DNA from: Serilophus lunatus
Taxonomy: Eukaryota; Chordata; Aves; Passeriformes; Eurylaimidae
Assembly (NCBI GenBank): GCA_013399895.1
Contig: VXBA01006210.1
Coordinates: 372,001 to 436,000 of the forward strand
Length of the DNA: 64,000 bases
Direction of reading: 5' to 3'
Shown: piece by piece, positions 51,141 to 62,864 of the stretch
How the letters are laid out: the number at the start of each line of letters is the position of its first letter
How positions within the stretch are numbered: position 1 is the stretch's first letter
Notes under the pieces: model-generated
The model's input: the letters and a program-made list of their open reading frames with translations, nothing else
Told to the model about the DNA's origin: nothing
The model's database searches: none
Position numbers and translations under genes: made by a program

Positions 51141-51623
51141 GTAAGTAGAAGTTTTGTGTTGGGTGGGGGGGAATTCCCCACAAAATGCCATTAACATATA
51201 CTGCTAAAGATGCAGAAAAGTGGTCAGTGAAAATTCTTTTGAAATTTGTATCTTGATTAATTTATGGATGTAGTGTTACTTGTATGAGACCAAAATACGA
51301 ACAAAACCTATCCCCCTTATTTAATATTATTATGATAATTATGCCTTTCTTCCATAAATTATTATAGTCAAGAAGGTATCAAGGTGTTCAGCTAGCTGGG
51401 AGCCAAAATTATGAGGACTTTAAATTACTTCCATCCTCTACATATTATCCACCTGGTTTCAAAGTACTGGAAGTGTACTTTGCATTGTCAAAGCAGCATG
51501 TTAAACTTGTACTTACTGTATTAATAAATAACCGTATGAGGAATTTGACCAGCTATCAGAGTAGCATTTCAAATTTTAGCAATGAAATTCTTTTGGAATT
51601 TTTTTCCCCATTTCTGTCTTTAG
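51141..51623 (+). other. Short putative intron between the two small exons
   Basis: AT-rich sequence bounded by the donor at 51141 and the acceptor ending at 51623. No repeat or open frame of interest is visible. Confidence 0.3.
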
Positions 51624-51657
51624 GAGCCTTTCTGGGAGCTATTTGAAAGACAAAAAG
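51624..51657 (+). other. Candidate 34-base 5'-UTR exon
   Basis: The acceptor TTCTGTCTTTAG ends at 51623 and a weaker donor (AAAAG then GTATGG) starts at 51658. The 34 bases contain no ATG. It is less certain than the 51.1 kb exon because of its small size and imperfect donor. It could be an optional exon or not an exon at all. Confidence 0.25.
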
Positions 51658-54600
51658 GTATGGAGATTTACTGCTGGTACTCACAAGCTGTAGAACTAAA
51701 GTGTCCATTTAGGAAAAATTTTCTGTAACTTTGACATTTCTCCTCCTTCTTGCCCCGCCTCCCCCAATTATTTTGAGAAAAAGAATTTAGATTAGTCCAG
51801 GTATTTTCTCTTCCATTTACTTGATACTGCAGGAATAATTCAAACTATAGAATTAATAGAATTCTGTAGAGTTAATAGAATTAATTATCAAATCAATCTC
51901 TTCTCCATATAATTATGTGTAACATTTAACAAAATGCTATTTGCTTTAATCTGTTCTAATTTGAGTCTTTCAAGAGTATTTTTAGGTAAGTCTCCACAGT
52001 TCTATAAATTCTCTGCTTTTGGGGCGTGATGGTCTCAGGTACTGAGGCTTCCAAAAAGTTGGCTTCTCAAGTGTCCTGCTTGTTGTTTGACTAATATGCC
52101 ATCTCAGGACAGAGCTGCTTGCAGTGACTGGATATTTTGAAGAGGTGAGAGTGAGATCCTGTTTGCTTAAATGAGGTTGTTCCTCATTTCTAATCTCCAA
52201 TGCAGACAATATTGCTTTAAAATTGTAGTATGTACAATTTTAAATACACTAGCTGCTTTGTTTGTGTCTTCTGTTCTGCTAAGACTTCTCTAGAGCTGTT
52301 GCTCTCAACTTTAAAATCCTAATTACAGCAGAGAGATTAGTGGGCAATTTAAAATAACTTCTATTAAGTATTGATCCTTTGTATAATGTTGAACTGATTC
52401 AGGACTGATTATGAATTATCTTCTGAACTGTGAACAATTAAAAATAAGCTCTACTGCTGTGTTATGCATATACTTAGGTGTAGAGAATGTTTACTGCCTT
52501 AGCCTGACTTTGCTGGTTTCTAGAATGTGCTGCTTTCAGAAAAGGAATAAATACAACTCTGCAAAAGGAAATACTTTATCTGAGGATCAGTGTAAAACAA
52601 GAGTCATGGCTAGGAAGGGGACTTAAATTTACAATAAGGTTCAAACTTCTCCCTCTACCTTCTAATGCTTTCAGTACTTAATGCTTAAGGTTTATGTTCT
52701 GTTTCTTCTTAATTTGTGTTACCTAATTACTGGTTTAAATACAGAAAATGAGTTGAAAAGTCTAATATGCAAATGACTGTTCTTTAAGCATGAAGTCTTC
52801 TGAATGAAACTCCAAAGACCTTTCATCTTAATGGTGTTTAGCTGTGTATAGTAGAAAAAAAGCTGGCCTCTTGCATATATAACAAAAGGACAGAAAACTG
52901 TGTAAAAGAATACATGGAAACAGCGTAATGTAAGTTAAATCAGTATTGTTATTGCTTGGAGGAGATCTTGAGGTTCTGACAAATGTAAAGATGACAACTG
53001 AATAGTCAGTGAATCAGTGAAAATATTACAGTTTATTAGGGAACAAAACAAAAACCAGATCCAGTTATACAAATTTGTGGTGTACCATCGTTGCTTTGCA
53101 TTGCAGCCTGTGCTGCTTTTTGAGTACGAGTCTGGTTCTGTGACTGAAAAGCAACACAGAGCTGGAGAAGGCTCAAAGGGGAGGGCAGCAGGGATGACTG
53201 AAAGAGTTCATTTTCAAGAAAAACCAGCATTTCCCAACTGCCTCTCTTCTGTCTCCACTCGTGAGCGTAGACTACAGCATCATGTAGACTTAATAAACTT
53301 ACCTCCCACAGCTCAGTGCAGACTCGTCCTTTGTGTGAGCTTATGTCTTTTAAAGCAATAGCTGAAAAAGGTGATTTAATGGTTTGCTCAACATTTTTCT
53401 TGTACACTTGACCAGAATGCGCTTGTTAATGACTCTGCTAGTGTGCTTTCCAGGTAGGTTTATTTTTGGTAAAACCTTTGGGCTTTTGTTCTTATGTTTT
53501 CAAATAATTTATTTTCCTAAGGCAAATATAAAAGGTATCATGTCCTGACTTTTGGAAATAAAGAAATCTGTTGCTAGTTTAAAACACACAGGTTGGAGAT
53601 ACTGATACAGAGAATGTATTTGATTGGGATTACTTTAGTATTTGTTCTTAATTTTTCTGAATTGCAGACTGCCTGCTCTGAACTCCACAGGAGGACTTGT
53701 CTTATTTTAAATATGGGAGAAAGCAAGGAAAAAATAAACTTGGTCTCATTGTGTTAACAGTACAATGGGACACACTTCTGTGAAGTGGGAATGGTTGCAG
53801 AAGGTAGATGCTTGTTGTAGTAGAGTGTAAAGGGAGGTCATATTTTAAGCATTTTAGATAGAGGTTATTTACAGATTTCTGCACAGGATAAATTTTAGTA
53901 TGTGGAATTTGTGTTTCTCCAGCTCAGACAATAATCTCGTGTAATTTTAGTCTTGTTCATATTGTCCTAGAAACATGAAGTTGAGTTTTCTGCCATCAAA
54001 TCACTTCTGGTGAATTTTAATTAAAAAAATAACAAAATAGAATTCAATTATCAAGGTGACCTCAGGTTTTCTTCTCACATTTTTCTGGTCATGTACATCT
54101 TGTTATATGGGTTTGGATCTTTTAAAAACTCAGATTTCATATGTTCATCAGCAAGCATTATCTCCAAATTAACAGAATTTTTTTTTTAATCTAAAAGGGT
54201 GCAAGATGGCTTTTTTGTCTTACCTGGTGCTGCTACTTAGAATCTTACTAGTTTTTTAATCCTTGATCACCGAAAGAATGCAGAAAGTCAGTTTGCTGGT
54301 AAGGATGAGTGAATCACTAATGTAATTTGTTACTCCAAAGTTCTAAATTAAGTTAGTACAAGCAGAGTGTTTGTTTCAGATAGTCTTTTTAGAACTGGGA
54401 AAAATACCATGCTTTAGGACTTAAAAAATCCCTCTAAAATAGCCAGAGATAAAGTCTTCAAATTTGTGATAACATTAAAATATGTACAGCAAGTGGTTAT
54501 AAGCCAAAAAAGCAAAAATCATGAGAAACTGCTAGATGTGTTTCAGGTCGTGCTGGATAAAAACAATGACAACTTGTATTTAATATAACAGGAAATAGGG

Positions 54601-55962
54601 TCAGGATTGTTCCAAAATTGAAAGATATGTTGTGTTCAAAGATCTGTCCCAATAAACTGTTCTTAATGTTGACACTGTAATCCATTATGCAGCATTGTGG
54701 TGGTGTCAGCAAGTTTTCATTTGTTATCTCTTGTATTGACTACTTCACAAGTAGTTAATGCAGGTAACTAACAATGTAGTTTAATTACCTTGAGCAATAT
54801 TCCTGCAGTATTACAAATACTACACGACTCCTAAAAATTCTTCCCAGTCTGCTTGTGATCTTTATGTACCAAGGAAAGTAGATTGAGTAGCTATCCAGAT
54901 AACCATCTGGGTGCTCATACCTTAAGAGGTCTTTTGCATCAGTTACTGAAGTCACTTTTCCCTGAAATTTGGGATTGTGGTGAAAATAAGATCTCTCTCT
55001 GGCCATGTAGTTATAGTAACTGGGAATTTGCATGAAGTTACGTAAAAAACTTGTTATTAATTGTTGATATATATTGGATCTGTATTAGAGAAAAGAGTTC
55101 TTTACCCAACTACTCAAAAAAGGTCTCTGAACAAAAAGCCTGAAGTGTAGGAAAAACCTTTGTTTTAAATTGAATTTTAGATTTGGATATGAAAAATCTG
55201 TAGGTTCTACTCTGATTAATTTTAAATGTCTTTCTATTGGCAGCTGCAGGAATGTTTTTCAGTTCTGTGTGCTCTACACATGAGGAATAATTAGATTTGC
55301 ATACAGAATTTCACCACCACTTGGTGGCAGTACCTGGCTTCAAAAGGACTTGTTTCTGAGCAGATAAGGTGACTGATTCTGTAGAACTATAGGTTAGAGG
55401 GGAGTAGATTAGTTTTATAATTTCTAAAAGTTAGTTATGTGTTTAGAAATGAAAATACTTTTTATTTAACCTACTAGAAGGAATTGCATTTGTATGCCTC
55501 AATGAAAAATCTAGCTATCATGTCTAATGCGTAATTGCTTGTGTTAATAGTATTCTCAGAAGATGTATTTAATGTTCCCCAGTTGAATTTTTTTTTAGCA
55601 TTTACTTCTAGCATTTTGCTTCACTTGAGTAGTTTAGTTCAAGTAATTTTATAAAATTTGCTTTGTAGTAGTATTCTGTATAATGTTGCATTCTGCAGTT
55701 AAATGGAGGACTGCCAAAGCTGCTTTTTTGAAATGTTCTCTGCATTTTCACTTTTTTGTTTATTCATATAGATTTTAGGAAAAGATTCCCCAGTAGATTT
55801 TTCTGTCAACAAAGCTAGTAAAGGTCTATGCCCTTACTCATAATTGTTGCCTCTTGGTTGTGCCAACTCAGCAGTGTTGGGGTCCTTGCCTTTTAAACTG
55901 GATAATGAAATGGTTGATAAAGTGTGAAAGAAGGAACCTGTGGGAGTGGAAGGAGGCAGCAG
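51658..55962. other. Non-coding DNA, putative intron
   Basis: No named repeat is recognisable. An AT-rich near-duplicated patch with repeated AATTAATAGAATT-like words lies at 51,848-51,892. Open frames of 60-123 codons on both strands are without domain features. A 99-base minus-strand segment at 54921-55019 has splice-like ends and is described in the findings. Confidence 0.4.
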
Positions 55963-56376
55963 TTATTTCAACTGGCTTTGCTGCAAAGAAAAGCATAGCT
56001 CCAGTGTATAGCATAGTAATTTGACAGGATATGACTCCATGCTGAAACTATTTCCCCTTCTTTGCAAAACAAAATCTTCTGCAATGGTCAGCAGGTCTTT
56101 AATGTTAGTATTATGCCCCATGTAAGACTGTAGTGGTGAGACTAAAGTGTGGAAGAGTGCAGACACTTTCCTAAACATGGTCTCTCTGTGAAATGTCTCA
56201 CTATGACTGGAGATATGACAGAGCTCTGCTGGTAGCAGTGGGTTCTGTGAGGAGGAAATATTTTTCCTGTATTGCCTTAACACCCTGAGAAATTTCGCAG
56301 CATTCTTAGCATTCTTTGAGGTGCGACACATCAGGAAGGCTTCCAAGTATACGGTGATATAGAAGAGGGATTTATC
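55963..56376 (-). other. Candidate minus-strand terminal coding exon, unrecognised
   Basis: This is an open frame of 137 codons on the minus strand, without interruption from an acceptor-like TTTACAG boundary (exon start at 56376) to a TAA at 55963. An in-frame TAG lies just upstream of the boundary, as expected of intron sequence. AATAAA on the minus strand at 55759-55764 lies about 200 bases beyond the stop. The peptide is basic, mixed polar-hydrophobic and protein-like, but matches no family I know. It has no initiating ATG of note, so it would need upstream exons, which I could not find. Chance alone can produce about one frame this long in a window of this size and composition. Confidence 0.2.
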
Positions 56377-56810
56377 CTGTAAAGTCTAAAATTGTAGAAA
56401 TATATAATGAGGTGGGACTTACAAACTTTGTTTATAAATTTGGGGGTGGTAATACTACTTAGTGAATGAAAATATTGAAAGAATTCTATAAAATAGGGTC
56501 ACTGGAAGAGAGGTAGAAGGGAGAGTGGCATCAAATTACAGTTTTGCTGTCAATATAGTCTACATAACTTGGCATAGAGAGAGTGCACTTTTTCTGTATT
56601 TTTAATTTTTGTGTAATTTTCTTAAGATGGCAGAATGATAAATTCAAGCTTAGTAGTTGGAAACTTCTTAAAAAACTCATATTGATCAATATGTGTATTG
56701 ATGATATTTTGAAATTGTAAAATTGTGGATAGTCTGAGCACATGCAGCATTCTGAATAGGACTAAAGTAAAGCAAGAATTGGGATACTGTGTGGTAAAGC
56801 GTGCTAAAAC
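56377..56810. other. AT-rich non-coding DNA
   Basis: No gene or repeat recognised between the minus-strand open segment and the CR1 fragment. Confidence 0.5.
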
Positions 56811-57087
56811 AGAATCACAGAGTAGTTGAGTTTGGAATGGACCTGTAGCTGTCTTGTCCAATCCTGTTGTCCAGCCTGTTGAGCTCCATCTCAATGTCAG
56901 CACAGCCTGCTGGTGTATCAGCTGATAGGCTCAGTCTTGTGTTACCAGCAGCCTTTCTGAGGCTGCCTTCTGCCCCATCATTCAGCTCCTTAGTGAAGAT
57001 GTTGAGCAGTGTGGGACCTGGTATTGGCCCCAGGGTACTGCTTTAGTTCCTGGCCTAACACACGTTGTACCACCGATTACAAAACCT
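56811..57087 (-). mobile_element. CR1 LINE fragment, internally deleted
   Basis: The plus strand starts with the reverse complement of the bird CR1 3' terminus (AGAATCACAGAGTAGTTGAG, continuing through GGACCTGTAGC to CTTGTCCAATCC). It then jumps directly to a reverse-transcriptase-region segment (CCAGCCTGTTGAGC, TCAGCACAGCCTGCTGGTGT, then GAAGATGTTGAGCAGTGTGG and the TATTGGCCCCAGGG block). Several hundred bases that normally separate these parts are absent. It is younger-looking than the 31 kb copy but clearly dead. The left edge is the element's 3' end; the right edge is approximate. Overlapping minus-strand open frames are its remnants. Confidence 0.85.
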
Positions 57088-60000
57088 TAATTTTTTGGCA
57101 GCTTGATAAAAGTGTCCTGCAACAAGGATGAGAGCAGGACTTTTATTTATAGACAGTAACGAGAAAAAACTCTGATTTTATAATGCTGGTGGTTAATAAA
57201 ATTATTTATTGTTTTGTAATGGTGATGAAAGAGATGAAAAGTGTTTTCTCAAACATTTAATGTTTTTAGAGAGAAAGAAAATGTGAATATGTGAGATGGC
57301 ATCATGGAAGAGAATTTATGCATGTAAAAGTAAGGGAACAGTTTTGGAGAGAAATAGTGTGTATTTCACAGCACACTAATTCTGTGTTTTTCATACTTCC
57401 ATGTCTCTTACTGGAATGTCACTAGTCATTACCATGTGTGTCTGCATTTAGGACAATTCAGTATTTGATTGCAATTCTCATCTTTAGTAGAAACTAATGG
57501 CAGTGCAATTCAAACTGGATCATTGTACTGAAGATATAAACCAGAGAGCTGCAGGGACATGGAGACTTTAAGCACATAGGCCATCCTCTGTCTGCAGGGT
57601 TGTGGAGTGCTGGAGAGAGTTATGAAAGCCTGTGGAGTTGCCAGACAGTGTGTGACTGTTCTTAAGTTACCAGATTCAACAGCTTGGTTTTTTGTTCTGG
57701 CTAGTCATCTGTTTAGAAATACCTAGTTTGTTTTGAAAAGCATCTATCAATGAAACCATCTTAAACTGCTGCATGAGCATTTAAAACTAGAAGAGTATTT
57801 TTTTTATAGTGATAGATCCAATTCTTGTGACACTTAAATTGTATTGTCGTTTATTTTTATTGATTTCAGTATTGAATTTTAGCATGATGCCCCCCGTTGT
57901 GACAAACTGGTTTCTTTTCCCAAGCAAATCAATATTAGAGGAGTAAGATTAAGAGTGGTTGGTGGCAGTAATGGTGATTTGTGTCTGTGATTTGTGATTG
58001 TAAGATGGTCATATTTAAGTTGTGTTCAGTTTCCTTTCATATGAGAGGTTAACATATCACTTAGACATTTTAGACTAAAAATCAAATTTCTGAATTTGTT
58101 ATGTTTTTAAGAAATTTTTTACTTTCTTTACTGTTCTGACAGTCAGCTTTTGAAGAGGTAGTTTTACTAGGAACTAAGTTTGAGAAAACTTTCTGAAAAA
58201 GTGCGTGCTTCGTGTTCTATGTTCCCAAGTATAATCTTACTGAGAAGTTGGACTGTTTTTGTACTGTGGCTCCTCTATTAAGTCAGGGCTTGGGTTTCTC
58301 TTTGGTCAACCTTTTCCAAAGAGATGAGACAACTCAGTGAATCTTTCAATACTATAACAAAACTTTATAGGGTGAGTGGCCTGTGTTTGTTTAGGCATAA
58401 TACGAGTGTTGTATTGGTAATATTTCTTACTGCTTTAAACATTTTTAATGAGTTTTCCAGTTTTTGTGTTTTTATGCAAACAGCAATGAAGCTGGATTAT
58501 GCTGAAGATAACTAGTTTTCAGTGGAACTCCTCGTAGATAGATTAGTAACCATACACTAAATGTAAAGTAAGTGTGGAGGGGCAGTACTTCTGGTGGTGT
58601 GCATATTAAACAGTCTGTCTCTTCACTGCAGAAGTTTAAAAAAATGCAGAAGTGTTCAGGTGAATTTGTAGATTTCAAAGCTAAGTAAGGCAGTCTCCAA
58701 ATAATTTTTCTGCTGTTTAGAAGAGAATGTATTTTCAACAACTTAATTTGCAAAGAAGTAGAAGCTGGGGAAAGGCGAGGTGAGTCACTGACTCATCCTC
58801 TAGTAGTCAGGCTTTGTGGTTCTATTTTCATCTGAAGCGTGAGTCAGAATACCTTTTTAGGAAGAAATAAAGAGGAAAACAAGTGATAGGTATTTTTCTA
58901 ATTATCAAAGTATCCTGATTTTATTGATTTGGGGTATTCATATTGCTAGGTAGTAAAAGCTCCAGAAGTGTAAACTGTGTTCATTAGTGTATAGAAGAGG
59001 TGAAGATGCTGTGCAGATGTCCTCTAAATAATTTGTCTTTTTTTTTTTTTTTCTCAAATTGTGGTTGGTTTGTGTTAATACACTACTAGTTCCTCTACTA
59101 CTCTGTACAAAACTTTATTTTCCAAAGATTTTTAAACATTTCAGTTTTGGCAGAAGTTTGGTGTTTGATGTTTGTCGTGATTAAGGCGCCAAAGGAACAG
59201 ACTGCATGATGGGGCAAAATGGGAGGTGACGCCTCTTTAGCCCTGTGACATGATTTACTTAAGTTTTCTCTGGTCTGCTGTTTGTTGCCCAAAAATCTGT
59301 GACTTTAATTCCATCATCTTTAATAGAATCTGTCACTTGAGAAAACTTTATTGCAGGAACGCTTGTGGATAAAATGGTAGGTTTTGTTAGTCTTCTATAT
59401 TTACATACTGAAGTCTTGAAAAATCTCAATGGGGACAGTGCAGATCTGAAGCACCTTCCCTCTCTCTTGCATATTTGAATAATCCCTAGAGTGTCCTGGC
59501 TATTCACATATCTCTTAAAGAACTTGACTTACAAGGAGTTACTTAGCACAGGACAAGTATATTTTTGCCTTCATTACAGCACTGATGAAAGATGCTGTAT
59601 TTCTTTAACTAGGCTGATTAAATTCAACCCATTTAGGAGGTGGCTTCTAAGTTTTTGTGGTACTTAATAGTCACTGTGTGCTTTTAGCCCATTGGCTCGT
59701 ATTTATGAATTTAGTGAGAAACTTGATACCAGAACACGTAAAAGCACTTCATGCTTTTCACAAACTCAATCAAATTTTTCCATCTTTAATTTTTCTGCTC
59801 CAGTGTGCATTTAAATCTATTGTAAATCTCTATAAAATAACATTGGTTTTGCAACAGAGACTGACAGATCTCTTTCTACAACTGCTAGTGGGCAACAGCA
59901 CTGGAGTGTAAGCTTTAATGAACTAGCATTGCGTGAAGGCAATGCTCTTAATTTGGTGTGTGACCCTATTACATAGTAAGGGTTGTCATTATGAAATAAG

Positions 60001-61655
60001 AACTTGGAAAGGTCATAAACCTACTGGTAATAAATACAATTAATAATGTACATAGAACAATGTACATTCCTATCAAAAAGAATTATTAATGAACAGAAAG
60101 TGGACAGCATAGATCTGATGACAGGAAGGTTGCGTCTAATCTGAATCACAGAGCGACCTAGGAAGCTTGCTCAGAGGGATTACCAAATAATTATGTTAAT
60201 ATGCAATTATCACCTCATTTCTTCTGTAGTAACCTCAAGATGTAGTGTAGTAAGGGTGTTATAGCAAGTGCTGATAGTTTGCAGAAATACTGATGTTCAA
60301 GATTTTTAAGACAATAAGATTAGCTGAAGGCATTTAAATTATGATCCGTCAGCTTGAAGATAGATCTGACCTTACACTTTTTTCATGCTTAGACTATCTG
60401 GCCACAGGCAGTCATATCTGCAGTACACATTATGATTTTTAAAACTGATACTTCATGAACAAAACCAGTATTTTAAATTATTTGAATAATAAATTAATAG
60501 GGATGAAGTGTGACTTAGTTGGCTAAATAATGAGTTGTTTTCTAATTTTGTGTATGAAATAATTTCTATATAATAAATAATGTATCACGTAAACCAGGAA
60601 TAACACTGTTGAGTGCACTACAGTCATTCTGGGCTTAACTGAAATAATTGAATTTGGCCTAGCCTTTTAGATGAAGCATGTTTCAAAGGTATGATCAAAG
60701 GATTGTGTACACTTTTTGAGAGTCACCATTTTTACATTTCTATATCTCCTATGCGTATTGCACTATGTGCTTAAATAAAAATAATATAGTCCTGGTGGAG
60801 AATATGATAAACACTATTTTCAGCAAATTTAAAGTTTGTTCTTGATCTTTAATTTTTGAAATACACTGTACATTAATTGCTATCTATTTTGACAGAATTA
60901 ATAATGTGTTCCTGATATGATAAAGAGAAGATAATTTTAATACTGATGGAAGCATGCAAAGAATACTGCATAACCTTGCTTACATCTTAGTTACAATGAT
61001 TAATTTTTCTTTTTTCCCCCGGAGACAAATTAGATAAGTTTTCCTCAAAAAATATGACATTATGTCTTTAGTTATACCTATCATTGTTATGACATAAATT
61101 TTGACTCATGGAGTAGATAATGTAACTGAAATATTGCATCTTGGCTCAGTGTCATCACAAGACTCTAAATTACTGTAATTTAAAAATATTTTCTATGTTT
61201 TCTCTAATACCACACTGTTAAAGCTGTTAACTTTCTTCTTGTTGTCCTGCACAAGAAATAATGAATTGCACCGCCTTGATAGTTGGGAAAAAATGTGTTA
61301 ATTAGGAGAAAAATATTAAAATGTAGCTGTGATAGTATTGATACAGTAAGCATTTTAGGCTTGATTCTAAGACTGGAATCTGTAGGGACAGCTATATTAC
61401 CATAGAAGACTTCTAATCAGAGCATATGGAATAGTTCACAATTTCCACAAATACACAGTATGGAAAGGAGTCTCTTACAAGATTGCATGGCCTAATGTTT
61501 TGGATGCTGCTCATGATAACTCTGAAGAGAATCTGAGTTTAATGGTGATCATAGGGTGTCTTAGCCACCTTTTTAACTTAAGCTTTAATACTAATATTCA
61601 GCATCAGTATGGTTTTGTATGTAGAGTAACATGGTTTTGTCTTCATCGTGTAAAC
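57088..61655. other. AT-rich non-coding DNA, putative intron
   Basis: A T15 tract lies at 59038-59052. A small inverted repeat, AATGTACAT/ATGTACATT, lies at 60045-60068. Open frames of up to 93 codons on both strands, for example the minus-strand frame at 59259-59507, have no recognisable domain. No further named repeat was seen. Confidence 0.45.
59038..59052. repeat. T15 homopolymer
   Basis: Fifteen consecutive T, followed by CTC. No retroinsertion is recognisable on either side. Confidence 0.85.
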
Positions 61656-61912
61656 CTGTGAGAAGTTTTCAGGAGCCATTCTGATAATGAGGATTGCAAT
61701 CTCCCAGCAGCACAATATTCTCAGTTTGCCTCCCTGCTGTTCAGGGGGTGCCAGTGAAGTTGCTTTAAATGAAAGCGTCTGTTCTTCGTCTGAACTCCTC
61801 ACACCAGAACAGATGGGTGGAACTTGGAACATGGAAGGTTTTACCTCAAAGGTGGTAACAGTGAAGCCACTCATTAACACTGAATTTACCACTTCGTTAG
61901 CAACGTTGCTTC
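61656..61912 (-). other. Candidate minus-strand exon, open on both strands
   Basis: On the minus strand, 85 codons are open between an acceptor-like CTCAACAG (exon start 61912) and CACAG then GTTTAC (end 61656). The plus strand is also open, as an 80-codon frame at 61687-61929. Composition is more balanced than the flanks. Neither peptide resembles a family I know, and the donor is weak. It may be a real exon, an old pseudogene fragment or chance. Confidence 0.18.
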
Positions 61913-62791
61913 CTGTTGAGAAAAGCTAATACAGGCTGTCAAATTGACTGGGCCCACTTTTGTCTACCTCTGCCATAATAAAACAATGAAAAGACACATC
62001 TTCCAGGCAAAATTGTCCTACTCAATTTCTTATAAACTTTTTGTGACTATTTTTATACTCTGCTGCCTGATAAGATATGAAGCTTACAATATTGAGTTGT
62101 CAAATTGTTGGAGCAGTTATGCATCATTGGAGGCTTCACTGCTTTTAATTGACTTTTACGTTACTGATTCTTAGTGCATGTTTGCACTGCCCGTTTTTAA
62201 CTTGTGTACTGATGTAAAGACTCATGCTGGGTGGTGCATTATCACCATTTTAAGGTGATAGCTCTGAATGTGATCTTATTGGAAGTCGTTATTATAGTGG
62301 AAAATGACCCATCTCAAAACAGAGAAGAAATGCAAAAATCTTAAGAAATGGGAAGATAAGAAACTGGGGTATCTGGTAGAACGTTTACAGAAAGGTTTGT
62401 TATAGATAAATATAATAAAATATTTCACACACTTCAAGCATTTATTATGCCTCTGACATGAGCATTGCTGTATTGCTAAATTGGCTAGTCTGGTGATGAA
62501 ATATTTTTTTAATGATATATTCTTTCTTTATATTTCTACTCCAAGTAGAGTTACCTTTTAACTACAAAATCCATCTTACATAAGAGTTTGGTTTTTGCAA
62601 ACTTAACCTCCTTTAAGTATTTGTTCTGTCTTTTTGTTGATTTGAAACAAAACAAGCATATAGCTAGCTTTGAATTGTGTGGATAGCTGTCATAACGTTG
62701 CGTTGAAAAACTAATAGAAATGCTGGACTTTAGAGTGTGACATACGAAGATGAAATTGGTGGTTTTTAACCAGATTGTTTTCTCTCCTTAG

Positions 62792-62864
62792 GAAAAAAGG
62801 ATGTCCAGAGTGGTCTTCCTTGATTTCGATAAAGGACCATTGCAGGGAGCCATGGATATTAGTT
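62792..62864 (+). CDS. Candidate first coding exon of the plus-strand gene (partial)
   Basis: A pyrimidine-rich acceptor (TCTCTCCTTAG) ends at 62791 and a strong donor (GTGAGT) begins at 62865, giving a 73-base exon. Two in-frame ATGs occur. The first is at 62801 (A at -3). The second is at 62852 in GCCATGG, a near-perfect Kozak context. From the first ATG, 21 residues precede the splice, ending MDIS; from the second, only M-D-I-S plus one base of the next codon. The reading frame to the left is open in this exon; it is closed by TAG in the 51.1 kb exon only if the 51.6 kb exon is included. The protein continues outside the window, and I do not recognise it from so few residues. A second frame is also open, so coding status is not proven. 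Confidence 0.4.
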
